Origin: Ruegeria sp. Alg231-54
GTDB taxonomy: Bacteria > Pseudomonadota > Alphaproteobacteria > Rhodobacterales > Rhodobacteraceae
DNA length: 64,000 bases
NCBI RefSeq assembly: GCF_900143525.1
Contig: NZ_FREZ01000001.1
Span: 372,001-436,000 of the forward strand
Direction of reading: 5' to 3'
Part shown: one piece after another, positions 47,206 through 56,808 of the stretch
Layout of the letters: each line of letters opens with the position of its first letter
How positions within the stretch are numbered: the first letter of the stretch is position 1
Notes under the pieces: generated by a model
Told to the model about the DNA's origin: nothing
Seen by the model: only the letters and a program-made list of their open reading frames with translations
Databases searched by the model: none
Translations under genes and position numbers: made by a program

Positions 47206-48416
47206 GCCTTCACCGAAACGTATTTTGAGACTGGCTTATCCATCCGCGATTTCGACGGTGCCCGCCCATCAAACCTCTGACCTAAGGTTTGAGGCCCGGC
47301 AGTGATGCGAAAATAATCATACCGATCGGGCTTGTCGAAGGCGCAGAGATACTGGAAGTGCAGGCGGAAGAATTTCCATCGCAAGTTCTTCCAACGTTCG
47401 GGGGACAGGGTCTGTGTGAAGGCCGCAGACAGAACCAGAGGCCATTTCTTTTCGGCGGTGGTTACACCGCTGACGGAAACCGGATCGCACAGCGCAAAAG
47501 AACAGCCATCGCCGGGGGCCGAGACGTCGACCCAGGTCAGGCCTTCCTGCGTGGACAAGAATTGCAAATCCGCCCTCAAACCCTGCGCCTCGGGTAGAAA
47601 GGACACCATGGGCACGACCTGCCCCAATGTCAGGAACGAAAACGCGGGGCTATTGTCGCGCTGCCTGCTGTCTCGGATAACATCGGCCAGAACACTGACA
47701 CCCAGATGGGCCCCTGAGCTATGGCCGACGACCAGCACCTCGTCTGCGTCTGAATTCAGCGCCTCTTGGATCAATGCACTGAATGCACGCAGGCGATTGC
47801 GTAATTCAACTGGCGTCGCCCCTTTGAGTTTCGCGGAATAGGCATAATCATGCATCAGGTAATAGGCAAAAAGTTGGCCGTCTTGCTGGCGAAACCAGCG
47901 CATCAGACCGTAGCCGGCACCAACTGCAAGTATTACGCCCAACCAATCGATAAACGGCGTCAAAACCCATGTCATGGCCCCGGCTAGCAAGATCGCCAAC
48001 AGCATTTGAGCCACCAACATTCCAACCGGGTACAGTGCAGCAATCACCGGTCCTTTGCGCAGCTGCATCAGGCGCCACAGCGTTCCTGAGGACATATAGG
48101 TCCATGCGGTCTGCACCAATTGCAGATAGGTCGCCGGGATTGAGTTGGACATGCTGTCACGCACCAGATCCGACCAGACCAAAACACTCACATCGGCCTG
48201 AACTTCATCATCATCCTGCCGGGAAGTAACGTGCCATCCATATGGTCCATCGTCTGACTTGGCGGACACCGAAATCTCATAACCGGATATCTCCGCCTGC
48301 AGCGAGCCTTCGGTACGATAAAGCTCACGATACCGCCGCGGCGGTATCGGGTCATAGCCGGGAATATAAAATACCCGGCGTTTACACACCCGAGGTTGAT
48401 TATTCTGACTGCTCAT
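47202..48416 (-). CDS. Membrane-anchored alpha/beta-hydrolase-like protein
   Basis: A 404-residue protein. After a soluble N terminus (FYIPGYDPIPPRRY) two or three spans lie at about residues 124-172, followed by a hydrolase region with GHSSG at 231-235 (nucleophile S233). A catalytic acid/histidine pair is not obvious in the divergent C terminus, so activity on lipid or ester substrates is inferred. The stop overlaps the P450 start as ATGA, a strong sign of joint function. Confidence 0.8.
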   Translation of the reverse strand: MSSQNNQPRVCKRRVFYIPGYDPIPPRRYRELYRTEGSLQAEISGYEISVSAKSDDGPYGWHVTSRQDDDEVQADVSVLVWSDLVRDSMSNSIPATYLQLVQTAWTYMSSGTLWRLMQLRKGPVIAALYPVGMLVAQMLLAILLAGAMTWVLTPFIDWLGVILAVGAGYGLMRWFRQQDGQLFAYYLMHDYAYSAKLKGATPVELRNRLRAFSALIQEALNSDADEVLVVGHSSGAHLGVSVLADVIRDSRQRDNSPAFSFLTLGQVVPMVSFLPEAQGLRADLQFLSTQEGLTWVDVSAPGDGCSFALCDPVSVSGVTTAEKKWPLVLSAAFTQTLSPERWKNLRWKFFRLHFQYLCAFDKPDRYDYFRITAGPQTLGQRFDGRAPSKSRMDKPVSKYVSVKA

Positions 48417-48479
48417 GGCCTTACCTTCTGCAGCGCAGGTTAACGCAGGCTAAGCGTCAAGGTAAGTCAGTTCAGCAGA

Positions 48480-49232
48480 TCATCCGAAATTCGCCAGCGC
48501 CGGGAATGTCTCTAACAGCCACCAGCTGAATTCAGTGAACAGCCCTGTGATCAGCATGATGCCCACGAAGAGCAACAAGCCCCCCATCACCTTTTCGATC
48601 GTACCCATGTAAGGCTTGATCCGGTTCATCACCGACATAGACCGGTTCAGGAACATTGCAGCAAGCAGAAATGGAATACCCAAGCCCGCAGCATAGACGC
48701 CCAACAACAGGGTTCCCCGCGCGACCGAGGCCTCGGACGCGGCCAGCGACAAGATCGCCCCCAGCTGCGGCCCTATGCACGGTGTCCAGCCAAAAGCAAA
48801 GGCCAGACCAAGGATATAAGCGCCAAAAACTGATCCACCGGAATCACCGGTCTCAATCCGCGCTTCGCGGTCCAGAAACGGGATACGGAAGACGTTCAGA
48901 AAATGCAGACCAAAGACGATGACCACTGCGCCAGAGATCTTAGCGAACAACACCTGGTTCTGCAGGACAAACACCCCGAAGGCAGAAGCGGTGAAACCCA
49001 GCAACAAAAACACCGTAGACAGGCCCAGAACAAAGAACAGAGCGGCTAAGGTTGCCTTGCGGCGTGCTTTCGCCTCATCTTGCATTTCGTTGATCGTCAC
49101 ACCGCTCATATAAGCCAGGTACGGCGGAACGATGGGCAGAACGCAGGGCGACAGAAAGCTGATCAGCCCGCCCAGCATCGCGATGAACATGGCAGGCAGC
49201 AGACCCGCGTCTATGATATCTATTCCGAACAT
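48480..49232 (-). CDS. ccdA: Cytochrome c biogenesis protein CcdA
   Basis: A 250-residue, six-span membrane protein that passes reducing power from thioredoxin to the periplasm for heme attachment. The paired redox cysteines are in SPCVLPIVPPYLAYMSG and GWTPCIGPQLGA. ATG 49232 is chosen; in-frame starts upstream at 49244 and 49268 have no better ribosome-binding site. It complements ccmF and ccmH at the other end of the window. The divergent gene is tusA. Confidence 0.93.
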   Translation of the reverse strand: MFGIDIIDAGLLPAMFIAMLGGLISFLSPCVLPIVPPYLAYMSGVTINEMQDEAKARRKATLAALFFVLGLSTVFLLLGFTASAFGVFVLQNQVLFAKISGAVVIVFGLHFLNVFRIPFLDREARIETGDSGGSVFGAYILGLAFAFGWTPCIGPQLGAILSLAASEASVARGTLLLGVYAAGLGIPFLLAAMFLNRSMSVMNRIKPYMGTIEKVMGGLLLFVGIMLITGLFTEFSWWLLETFPALANFG

Positions 49233-49337
49233 GTCCAAGCACATATGGTATGAGGCGACCAACGTCACGGGGCCAATCGGTCACATCCTCGTGGTTGCAC
49301 GCTGGACACCCCGCCAAAGTGGAAATATCTGAACCTT

Positions 49338-49571
49338 ATGTCAAATTCGTCAGAAACACTCGATGCGCTGGGTCTGTTGTGCCCTCTTCCCGTCCTGAAA
49401 GCGCGCAAGCGTTTGAAATCCATGCCTGCCGGGGCTGTTTTGCGCGTGCTGGCAGATGATCCTGCCGCCATAATTGATGTCCCGCATTTCTGCTCTGAGA
49501 GCGGGCACCAATTGCTGTCGCAGGAAGACGCGGACGGCTATCAGGTCTATTTGATCCAGAAATCTCACTAA
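49338..49571 (+). CDS. TusA-family sulfur carrier
   Basis: A 77-residue TusA-like protein. The catalytic CPLPVLK motif has its cysteine at residue 15, and the fold continues with VLADDPAAIIDVPHFC. These carry persulfide sulfur for tRNA thiolation, molybdenum cofactor or sulfur metabolism. Only the single gene is present. It is divergent from ccdA (105 bp apart) and shares a terminator with rne. Confidence 0.9.
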   Translation: MSNSSETLDALGLLCPLPVLKARKRLKSMPAGAVLRVLADDPAAIIDVPHFCSESGHQLLSQEDADGYQVYLIQKSH

Positions 49572-49589
49572 GATCGGCCAAAAAGAAAA

Positions 49590-49615
49590 AGGCGGGCACC
49601 TGGCCCGCCTTTTCT
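49590..49615. terminator. Bidirectional terminator between tusA and rne
   Basis: GGCGGGC (49592-49598) pairs with GCCCGCC (49604-49610) around ACCTG. T-rich DNA follows on the plus side and A-rich DNA (49581-49591) gives U-runs for the minus-strand rne transcript. Confidence 0.88.
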
Positions 49616-49617
49616 TG

Positions 49618-52446
49618 TTACTGACCCAGTGACCACCAACCACGCCGCTTGGGTTTGGCGGGCTGCTCCGGCTCTTCGGCTACGACCTCCAGAACCGGCT
49701 CAGGGGCTTCTTCAACCATGATTTCCACTGGCTCCTGCGGGTCTTCTGCGGCCACTTCGGCCACAGGTTCGGGTTGTTCGGCCTCTGCAGGTTCAACCTT
49801 TTCTTCAACGACGCTTTCCGCCTCGGGCACGGGTTGCTCTGCTGCCGTTTCGGCCTGTTCAGCCTTTTCGGCGGTTTCGACAGGAGCTTCAACAGGTGCG
49901 TCTGTCGCACCAGTTTCCTCGGCCGGTGCTTCAGGGCTTGCGGCCTGGGCATCCTTGCTCACAACAGCTTCAGCGGCGACTTCCTTCGTAGCTTCAACAG
50001 GTTCCGCGTCCTTCTTCTTGCGGCGCGGTGCACGGCGACGCTTGGGCTTGGCCGCTTTTTCTTCTTCGGCAGGCTCAGATGCTTCACCCTCGGGTTTTGC
50101 GTCATCCGCCGTTTCGGTTTTGGCTTCATCCGATTCCTCGGACGCCGCCGCGTCACCCTCTTCAGCGTTCAACTCGGGAGATTCGTCAGAACCATTGCTC
50201 TTTTTCCGACGGCGGCGGCGACGCTTGCGCTTAGGCTTGGTTTCCTCTTCGGCCTGAACGGTGGTTTCCTCTTCGGCCGGCTCATCCTCTCTGGCGTCGA
50301 CAAGATCCATCAGGGACGCATCCACGGAAACAACGGGCGCGCTGGCTTCGGGAACGATCCGGCTTGCCGTCTTGAATTTCTCCATCGAGAAATCCGGGCT
50401 GACCAGATGTACGTCGCCTTCAACACGTACAGACAGGCCATAACGGGCCTCAATCTGTGCGATATGCTCGCGTTTCTGGTTCATCAGGAAGTTTGCGATG
50501 CTGACAGGGCAACGAACAAGCACCTCGCGCGAACGACGGCGTGTGCCTTCTTCCTCGATCTGACGCAGGATCGACAGCGCCATGTTGTCGTCCGACCGGA
50601 TCAGACCCGTTCCGTGGCAAGCCGGGCATGGCTGAGTCGTGGCCTCCAACATGCCGGGACGCAGACGCTGGCGGCTCATCTCCATAAGGCCAAAGCCCGA
50701 GATACGGCCGACCTGAATACGCGCACGGTCTGTTTTCAGCCGTTCTTTCATACGCTTTTCGACGGCGAGGTTATTCTTGCGCTCGTCCATGTCGATAAAG
50801 TCGATGACGATCAGACCGGCCAAGTCGCGCAGACGCAACTGGCGGGCCACCTCTTCCGCGGCCTCAAGGTTGGTCTTGAGCGCGGTTTCCTCGATCGAGC
50901 CCTCTTTGGTCGCCCGACCCGAGTTCACGTCGATCGCAACCAGCGCTTCGGTCACACCGATCACGATGTAACCACCCGATTTCAGCTGAACGGTCGGGTT
51001 GAACATGCCCGCCAGATAGCTTTCGACCTGATAGCGTGCAAACAGCGGCAGCGCATCCTCGTACCGTTTCACGTTCTTCGCGTGTGACGGCATGATCATC
51101 TTCATGAAGTCTTTGGCGATGCGATAACCGCCTTCACCTTCGACCAGAACCTCATCAATTTCGCGATTATAGAGATCACGGATCGACCGTTTGATCAGAT
51201 CGCCTTCTTCATAGATTTTCGCGGGCGCAATGGATTTCAGCGTCAGCTCGCGGATCTGCTCCCACATGCGCTGCAGGTATTCATAGTCTCGCTTGATCTC
51301 AGATTTCGTCCGCTTGGCACCGGCTGTCCGGATAATCAAACCTGCACCGGTTGGAACGTCAATTTCCGCAGCAATTTCCTTGAGCTTTTTACGGTCAGGT
51401 GCGTTGGTGATTTTGCGACTGATCCCGCCGCCACGAGCCGTGTTCGGCATCAAAACGCAATAGCGGCCCGCCAAAGACAGGTAGGTGGTCAGGGCAGCGC
51501 CCTTGTTGCCACGTTCTTCCTTGACGACTTGCACCAGCAAGACCTGACGGACCTTGATAACCTCTTGAATCTTATAGCGACGTGGCCGCGGCTTGCGAAC
51601 CGGGCGAATATCTTCGCTGTCATCCTCGTCGGCGACTGATTCAATCGAATCGTCCTTCGCGGTGGCATCGGCTCGCGCTTCTTCTTCAGACTTGCCCTCG
51701 TTTTCTTCGGTCGCGTCCTCCGAAGCTTCAGGTGCATCTTGTGCCTCTGCTTCGTTAACTGCGTCATCGGACTTGTCGGCAGCTTCTTCATCTTTGGCTT
51801 CTGTCGCCTCGATAGCAGGCGCATCAGAGCTATCCGCTGCCTCGCTATCGTCTTCCGACAACACACCTTCGGCTGCACCTTCAGCGTCTGCTTCAGACGC
51901 CCCCGCATCATCAACAGGCTCTTCCACCGGTGTTTCAGAAACGCGATCTGCCGGGGATGTGCCCTCAAGGTCCGGGCCATCAGCGCCGTCTTCGCTTTCG
52001 TCGAGATCAATGGTTTCCATACCGGTGGGTTCGTTCGATACTTCAATCGACTCGACCGCATCGTCAGACTTAACGTCCGCAGCCTTCGACCGCGACCGTG
52101 CCCGGCGTTTCTTCGGCTTGGCCTCTTCGGCTTCGTCACGCGCTTTCATTGCCTCTGCATAGGCGCGCTCTTCTTCCATCAGCGCTTCGCGGTCAGCAAC
52201 CGGAATCTGATAGTAGTCCGGATGGATTTCCGAAAACGCCAGGAACCCATGCCGGTTCCCGCCATAATCCACAAAGGCCGCCTGAAGTGACGGTTCGACC
52301 CGGGTTACTTTTGCAAGATAGATGTTGCCAGCAAGCTGGCGTTTGTTTTCGGATTCAAAATCGAATTCCTCGACCTTGTTTCCGTCAACCACCACGACGC
52401 GGGTTTCCTCCGCGTGGGTGGCATCGATAAGCATTTTCTTAGCCAT
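49618..52446 (-). CDS. rne: Ribonuclease E/G family endoribonuclease
   Basis: A 942-residue RNase E. MLIDATHAEETRVVVVDGN opens the catalytic half; an S1 domain (NIYLAKVTRVEPSLQAAFVDYG) is split by a roughly 190-residue acidic insertion (about 100-285). The DNase-I-like domain carries the metal aspartates in VAIDVNSGRAT and IDFIDMDERK, and the Zn-link is CPACHGTG near 607. The C-terminal third (about 690-930) is low-complexity, Ala/Glu/Pro-rich with KRKRRRRRRK, typical of a degradosome scaffold. It starts at ATG 52446, as an extra 68 N-terminal codons lack conservation. Confidence 0.96.
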   Translation of the reverse strand: MAKKMLIDATHAEETRVVVVDGNKVEEFDFESENKRQLAGNIYLAKVTRVEPSLQAAFVDYGGNRHGFLAFSEIHPDYYQIPVADREALMEEERAYAEAMKARDEAEEAKPKKRRARSRSKAADVKSDDAVESIEVSNEPTGMETIDLDESEDGADGPDLEGTSPADRVSETPVEEPVDDAGASEADAEGAAEGVLSEDDSEAADSSDAPAIEATEAKDEEAADKSDDAVNEAEAQDAPEASEDATEENEGKSEEEARADATAKDDSIESVADEDDSEDIRPVRKPRPRRYKIQEVIKVRQVLLVQVVKEERGNKGAALTTYLSLAGRYCVLMPNTARGGGISRKITNAPDRKKLKEIAAEIDVPTGAGLIIRTAGAKRTKSEIKRDYEYLQRMWEQIRELTLKSIAPAKIYEEGDLIKRSIRDLYNREIDEVLVEGEGGYRIAKDFMKMIMPSHAKNVKRYEDALPLFARYQVESYLAGMFNPTVQLKSGGYIVIGVTEALVAIDVNSGRATKEGSIEETALKTNLEAAEEVARQLRLRDLAGLIVIDFIDMDERKNNLAVEKRMKERLKTDRARIQVGRISGFGLMEMSRQRLRPGMLEATTQPCPACHGTGLIRSDDNMALSILRQIEEEGTRRRSREVLVRCPVSIANFLMNQKREHIAQIEARYGLSVRVEGDVHLVSPDFSMEKFKTASRIVPEASAPVVSVDASLMDLVDAREDEPAEEETTVQAEEETKPKRKRRRRRRKKSNGSDESPELNAEEGDAAASEESDEAKTETADDAKPEGEASEPAEEEKAAKPKRRRAPRRKKKDAEPVEATKEVAAEAVVSKDAQAASPEAPAEETGATDAPVEAPVETAEKAEQAETAAEQPVPEAESVVEEKVEPAEAEQPEPVAEVAAEDPQEPVEIMVEEAPEPVLEVVAEEPEQPAKPKRRGWWSLGQ

Positions 52447-52954
52447 GTGTCCTTGGTGCACCGCGCCAAACGCGTTGTCCTTACCCGTCCGGGGGGACAG
52501 GCGCTTTTGGGGTGGTGTCTTGTCAGGGCGATTTCGGACGGCGCGCGGCAGGGTCTGGCGCTGTGGCCCCCTGCCCGTATACTCAATCGTTGCGCGCGCG
52601 TCATCGCGGTTCTTCTCCGACAGGCGCAGATCTAACCGCCGCCTGCCCATTTATTCCTTTCGCCCGCTGATGCGGGCTCAGGCGTTCATCTGCCCCTATG
52701 GGGCATAATCGGTCTGCTCTGCCTTGCGGGATTGATCACCATCAACGGCAGAGCAGCGAAACTCAAAGATTCGGGACTTTTGGGCGCAAATTAGCCCTGC
52801 CCGTCCAGATACAATAAAAGCAGTCCTGTGGAAAACACAATGGGCAAACTGCGAGAAGAACAATACAAAGCCCCGGGATCACTTCATCTGGCCAGAAATA
52901 TCCCGGGGGTAATTTGAGCCGCAGGCTCAAGAGGGGGCTGGCCCCCACTCTTTC
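52447..52954 (-). other. Long structured leader of rne (no gene found)
   Basis: This 508-bp gap between dctD and rne holds no convincing gene but many strong inverted repeats: CTGCTCTGCC (52714-52723) with GGCAGAGCAG (52747-52756), a perfect 10-bp stem with a 23-base loop; GCCCGC-TGAT-GCGGGC near 52663-52678; CCCCGGGAT...ATCCCGGGG (52871-52908); TTGAGCC-GCA-GGCTCAA (52914-52930); and GGGGGC/GCCCCC near 52935-52948. The last two may end dctD transcription. The rest looks like a structured 5' leader of rne; E. coli rne is autoregulated through such a leader. Confidence 0.55.
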
Positions 52955-54289
52955 TCACAAATAGTCCGAGCGCTGCAGCCCGTATTTCGCCATTTTCTCG
53001 TTCAAGGTCCGGCGTGGCAGGCAAAGTTCGTCCATCACAGACGCAATCGATCCCTTGTGCCGCCGCATTGTATTGTCGATCAACATCCGTTCGAACGCCT
53101 CAACATACTCCTTAAGCGGTTTGCCTTCGGTCGTCATGACGGGCTGCATCTCTTCGTGATCAGACATCAACAGCGACGCAATCGTCCCCGACCCACGCCG
53201 CGATTGAAGAACAGCCCGTTCCGCGATGTTGATCAACTGCCGCACATTTCCCGGCCATGGCGCCTGTAACAGCTGCGCCGCTTCTTGAGCACTCACCTGC
53301 GGCGCTTCGCAGCCGTACTCTTCAGAAAACTGCTCGCTCAGACGGGTGAACAGCGTCAGGATGTCCTCGCCACGCTGACGCAATGGCGGCATCGTGATCC
53401 GCAGCGCCGCAAGGCGATAGAACAGGTCCGGGCGCAGAACGTCTTCGCTGGTCTTTCCTGCTTCTTGAAGGTTGGAAATCGCAATGATCCGCGTTTCAGC
53501 CGGGGTGCCCTGATCATTCATCACGCTCAACAGGCGGGCCTGCAGCGTATCGCTCAGTGCTTCTACGTCTTCCAGCACAAGTGTACCGCCCCGCGCCTCT
53601 TCGATCGCAGGCAACTGCGCATCTTCCGGCATCATTGGGCCAAACAGGCGTTTCGACAGCGCCTCTTCCTCAAGCGCGGCACAGGATACAAGAACGAACT
53701 TCTTGCCAGCCCGGCTGCCAACTGCATGCAACGCGTGGGCCACGAGTGTCTTACCGGTGCCGGTCTCACCATCGATCAGTACATGGCCATCGGCCTGGCC
53801 CAGATCGAGGATATCTTCGCGCAGACGCTCCATGACCGGGCTGGCCCCGATCAGTTTGTTCATGATCTGGGTTCCACCTGACAGTTCGCGCCGCAGGGCA
53901 CGGTTGTCCAAGGTCAGTCGGCGCGCGTTGCTGGCGCGTTTGGCCAGTTCCGACATGCGATCAGGGTTAAAAGGCTTTTCAAGGAAATCAAACGCCCCTA
54001 CGCGCATCGCTTCCACTGCCATTGGCACATCGCCATGACCAGTGATCATGATGACCGGCAACGTGCTGTCAGCCCCCATCAGCTTTTTCAGGAGCTGAAT
54101 GCCGTCCATGCCCGGCATTTTGATGTCCGAGATCACGATACCCGGATATTCCGGTCCCAACACTTTCAGCGCGTCCTCTGCGCTGGCGAAGGTTTCCGTG
54201 TCATATCCCGACAGTGCCAGCCATTGGCTGATCGACTGGCGCATGTCCTGTTCGTCATCCACAATGGCGATCTTCATGGCCTGTGCCAT
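52955..54289 (-). CDS. dctD: C4-dicarboxylate response regulator DctD (NtrC family, GAFTGA absent)
   Basis: A 444-residue response regulator with a receiver (phosphoacceptor D55), an AAA+ domain (Walker A GETGTGK at 174-180) and a Fis-type helix-turn-helix at the C terminus. The GAFTGA loop that contacts sigma-54 is missing: after LFG (215-217) only about 16 residues (PMMPEDAQLP...) lead to GGTLVLED, a Walker B with D/E order reversed. It probably does not act through sigma-54. ATG 54289 is six bases after GAGGA. It pairs with dctB; dctPQM transporter genes are not in the window. Confidence 0.9.
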   Translation of the reverse strand: MAQAMKIAIVDDEQDMRQSISQWLALSGYDTETFASAEDALKVLGPEYPGIVISDIKMPGMDGIQLLKKLMGADSTLPVIMITGHGDVPMAVEAMRVGAFDFLEKPFNPDRMSELAKRASNARRLTLDNRALRRELSGGTQIMNKLIGASPVMERLREDILDLGQADGHVLIDGETGTGKTLVAHALHAVGSRAGKKFVLVSCAALEEEALSKRLFGPMMPEDAQLPAIEEARGGTLVLEDVEALSDTLQARLLSVMNDQGTPAETRIIAISNLQEAGKTSEDVLRPDLFYRLAALRITMPPLRQRGEDILTLFTRLSEQFSEEYGCEAPQVSAQEAAQLLQAPWPGNVRQLINIAERAVLQSRRGSGTIASLLMSDHEEMQPVMTTEGKPLKEYVEAFERMLIDNTMRRHKGSIASVMDELCLPRRTLNEKMAKYGLQRSDYL

Positions 54290-54301
54290 AGTCATTCCTC
54301 G

Positions 54302-56080
54302 TTATTCCGCGGCCTCAAGGCCGTCGCTTCCCAGTATCGGCAACTGCATCTCGAACACGGCCCCGCCTTGCGGGCTGTTTCGTGCTGTCAGCCGTCCACC
54401 ATGGTCGTTTACGATCCCGGATGAGATGGCAAGCCCCAGACCGACCCCGTCGCCGGGTTGTTTCGTAGTATAGAACGGTTCGAACAGATTTTCGATGTTC
54501 TCGATTCCATAGCCGTTATCGCGGACTGTCAGCACCGCCGTATCGCCCGCTGCCAGTATGATTTCGATATCCGGTTCGGATACTGATTTGGTGGCGTCCA
54601 GCGCATTGCGCAAGAGGTTCACCATTACCTGCTCGATCCGCATCCGATCGCCCATAACTGACACTGGTTCGTCGGGCAGAATCTGGGTGATCTTGACGTG
54701 ACGCTGGCGCAGCTGCGGCTCCATCATGGACAGAGACGATGCCAGTGCTTCACTAAGATTTACTGGGGAAAACGTATCCGCACCCTTCCGCGCATAAGAT
54801 TTGAGCTGGCGGGTAATCGCCCCCATCCTTTCGATCAGACCATCGATCCTACCAAAGCTTGCCAGCGCCTCTTCCGGCCTATTCCGACGCAGCAAAAGAC
54901 GCGCGCCAGCCAAGTAGGTCTTCATTGCAGCCAGAGGTTGATTTAGCTCATGACTCACGGCCGCCGACATCTCGCCCAAAGCGGCCAGTTTCGAGCTTTG
55001 CGCCAGCGTCTGTTCGGCAACTTCCAGTGTTTTTTCAACCCGTTCCCGCTCAGCAATTTCCCGCTTTAGCCTTGAGTTCAATGCGCGAAGCTCTGCCGAC
55101 TCGCGTTGGAACAACGCCATGCGGAACGTGGCTCGGCGGCTAAGCGCGTAGAAGGCCAAGGCCAGAAGAATCGCAAAACCCATGATCTCAAGCGCGATAA
55201 CACTGTTCACTTTTTCCCGAATCGACTCGTAGGTGGTGAACGAGGTCATTTTCCAACCGCGAAACGGGATGCGCGTTTCCATCCGCATCACTGCCTCGCC
55301 CTGCAGGTAGGCGTCTGGCGGCAAGGCGGTCCAGTCGGTCGTGGCACGAATTGCACGCTGGATAGCACCTTGCGCCGGCTGGCGCAGCAATGCGGCGTTT
55401 TCTTCAAGCCCGCGCCATTGCGGTTCAGTCGACAGAATGATCGTCCCGGTGCTGTCCGTCACCATCACAGCGTCGGAAATACCTGCCCAGGCGCGCTCGA
55501 ATTTCTGCAGGTCAACTTCGACCACGATAACGCCAAGAACCTCGGCGTTTGCCTCCATTCGTCTTGAATAGACAAAGCTGTAGCCGCCCGAATCTTTTTC
55601 AATCACCGTGAATATTGTCGAATTCGCCCTCACCGCATCAATGAAATACGGCGAACTCCGGTGTGGCTCTCCCAAACGCGCGCGATCAGTGGCCGCAACA
55701 GTACGGCCATCACCGTCCAGCAACATCAGCGAGGCCGCGCCGATCTCTTCAACAAACGAGATCAAACGCTGGGTGGACAGCGAATAATCACTGGACTGCA
55801 GCGCGGAAATCAATGTGGGGTCGCGCGCTAAAAGCTGCGGAACAATTGCATTTCGGCGCAGTTCGCTCAGCAAGTTGCCTGAATACAGCGCCAGTCGCAC
55901 TTCGGCCCGGTTTCGTGTGGATTCGGTAAACCGGTCCGTCAGTAGACGGTTGGTTACATAAACCGTGGTAACCGTTGCGATCAAAAGAAAGATAACCGCC
56001 AAGCGCAGCCGCCAACCCAATGGCGCACCACGAAACGGTTTTGTCAGAAAGGACCAGCCAGAGCGAACTTCGGAACTCAT
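54302..56080 (-). CDS. dctB: C4-dicarboxylate sensor histidine kinase DctB
   Basis: A 592-residue membrane sensor. One span (about 25-45), a periplasmic dCache-type domain with VIEKDSGGYSFVYSRRME and TDSTGTIILSTEP, and a second span (about 285-305) precede a coiled coil. The kinase core has the H-box AVSHELNQPLAAMKTYLAGA, N-box MVNLLRNALDATKS, and DNGYGI and GVGLGLAIS ATP motifs. It senses C4-dicarboxylates such as succinate with its transporter. It ends 7 bp before dctD, and both genes share one promoter upstream. Confidence 0.93.
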   Translation of the reverse strand: MSSEVRSGWSFLTKPFRGAPLGWRLRLAVIFLLIATVTTVYVTNRLLTDRFTESTRNRAEVRLALYSGNLLSELRRNAIVPQLLARDPTLISALQSSDYSLSTQRLISFVEEIGAASLMLLDGDGRTVAATDRARLGEPHRSSPYFIDAVRANSTIFTVIEKDSGGYSFVYSRRMEANAEVLGVIVVEVDLQKFERAWAGISDAVMVTDSTGTIILSTEPQWRGLEENAALLRQPAQGAIQRAIRATTDWTALPPDAYLQGEAVMRMETRIPFRGWKMTSFTTYESIREKVNSVIALEIMGFAILLALAFYALSRRATFRMALFQRESAELRALNSRLKREIAERERVEKTLEVAEQTLAQSSKLAALGEMSAAVSHELNQPLAAMKTYLAGARLLLRRNRPEEALASFGRIDGLIERMGAITRQLKSYARKGADTFSPVNLSEALASSLSMMEPQLRQRHVKITQILPDEPVSVMGDRMRIEQVMVNLLRNALDATKSVSEPDIEIILAAGDTAVLTVRDNGYGIENIENLFEPFYTTKQPGDGVGLGLAISSGIVNDHGGRLTARNSPQGGAVFEMQLPILGSDGLEAAE

Positions 56081-56116
56081 CCCGGAAAGTTACGCGGGCT
56101 GGATCGTAAGCTCAAG

Positions 56117-56785
56117 TCACGCCGGAGTAAGAATGCCAGACAATGCGCGGAACAATGCCGTTCCGTCCGTTCCGCCATGGCCGTCGTCTGCCGCACGTTC
56201 AGGGTGTGGCATCATTCCCAGCACCCGACGGTTTTCAGACAGGATACCGGCAATATCTCCAACCGAGCCGTTCGGATTCTCGGTATAGGTGAACGCGACC
56301 CGATCCTGATCCTGCAGTTTGGCCAGTGTGGCGTCATCCGCAAAATAGTTACCATCATGGTGCGCGATCGGAATACCGATCACATCGCCCGCATTGTAAC
56401 CTTCGGTGAAGGCACTGTCGCTGGTTTCCACCTTCAGGCCAATCGTTCGGCAGATGTATTTCAGACCGGCATTTCGCAGCAACGCACCCGGCAGGATGCC
56501 GGTTTCTGTCAGGATCTGAAACCCATTGCAAACACCAACGGCATAACCGCCACGTTTGGTATGATCGACCACGGCCTTGCAGATCGGCGACTGTGCGGCG
56601 ATGGCACCGCAGCGCAGGTAGTCGCCGTAGGAAAAGCCACCCGGAACACCGACGATATCCACACCTTCGGGCAGCGCGGCGTCCTTGTGCCAGACCATAT
56701 CGACCTGAAAACCAGCCTGTTCGAAAGCGACGGCAAGATCCCGATCACAATTGGACCCTGGGAATACGATGACAGCTGCGCGCAT
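56117..56785 (-). CDS. purQ: Phosphoribosylformylglycinamidine synthase subunit PurQ
   Basis: A 222-residue class I glutamine amidotransferase feeding ammonia to PurL in step 4 of purine synthesis. The catalytic cysteine is in [13 protein letters not shown] and the His-Glu pair in [13 protein letters not shown] 56785 follows GGAGG and begins [18 protein letters not shown], as in other PurQ. It lies 23 bp after purS. purL is not in the window. Confidence 0.96.
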   Translation of the reverse strand: MRAAVIVFPGSNCDRDLAVAFEQAGFQVDMVWHKDAALPEGVDIVGVPGGFSYGDYLRCGAIAAQSPICKAVVDHTKRGGYAVGVCNGFQILTETGILPGALLRNAGLKYICRTIGLKVETSDSAFTEGYNAGDVIGIPIAHHDGNYFADDATLAKLQDQDRVAFTYTENPNGSVGDIAGILSENRRVLGMMPHPERAADDGHGGTDGTALFRALSGILTPA

Positions 56786-56808
56786 GGCGGGGCCTCCGGG
56801 GATAAGGT

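Noticed and set aside
49774..51087. A 437-codon plus-strand frame opposite rne
   Set aside because: It is low-complexity, made by the repetitive acidic rne codons read in reverse. No domain is seen.
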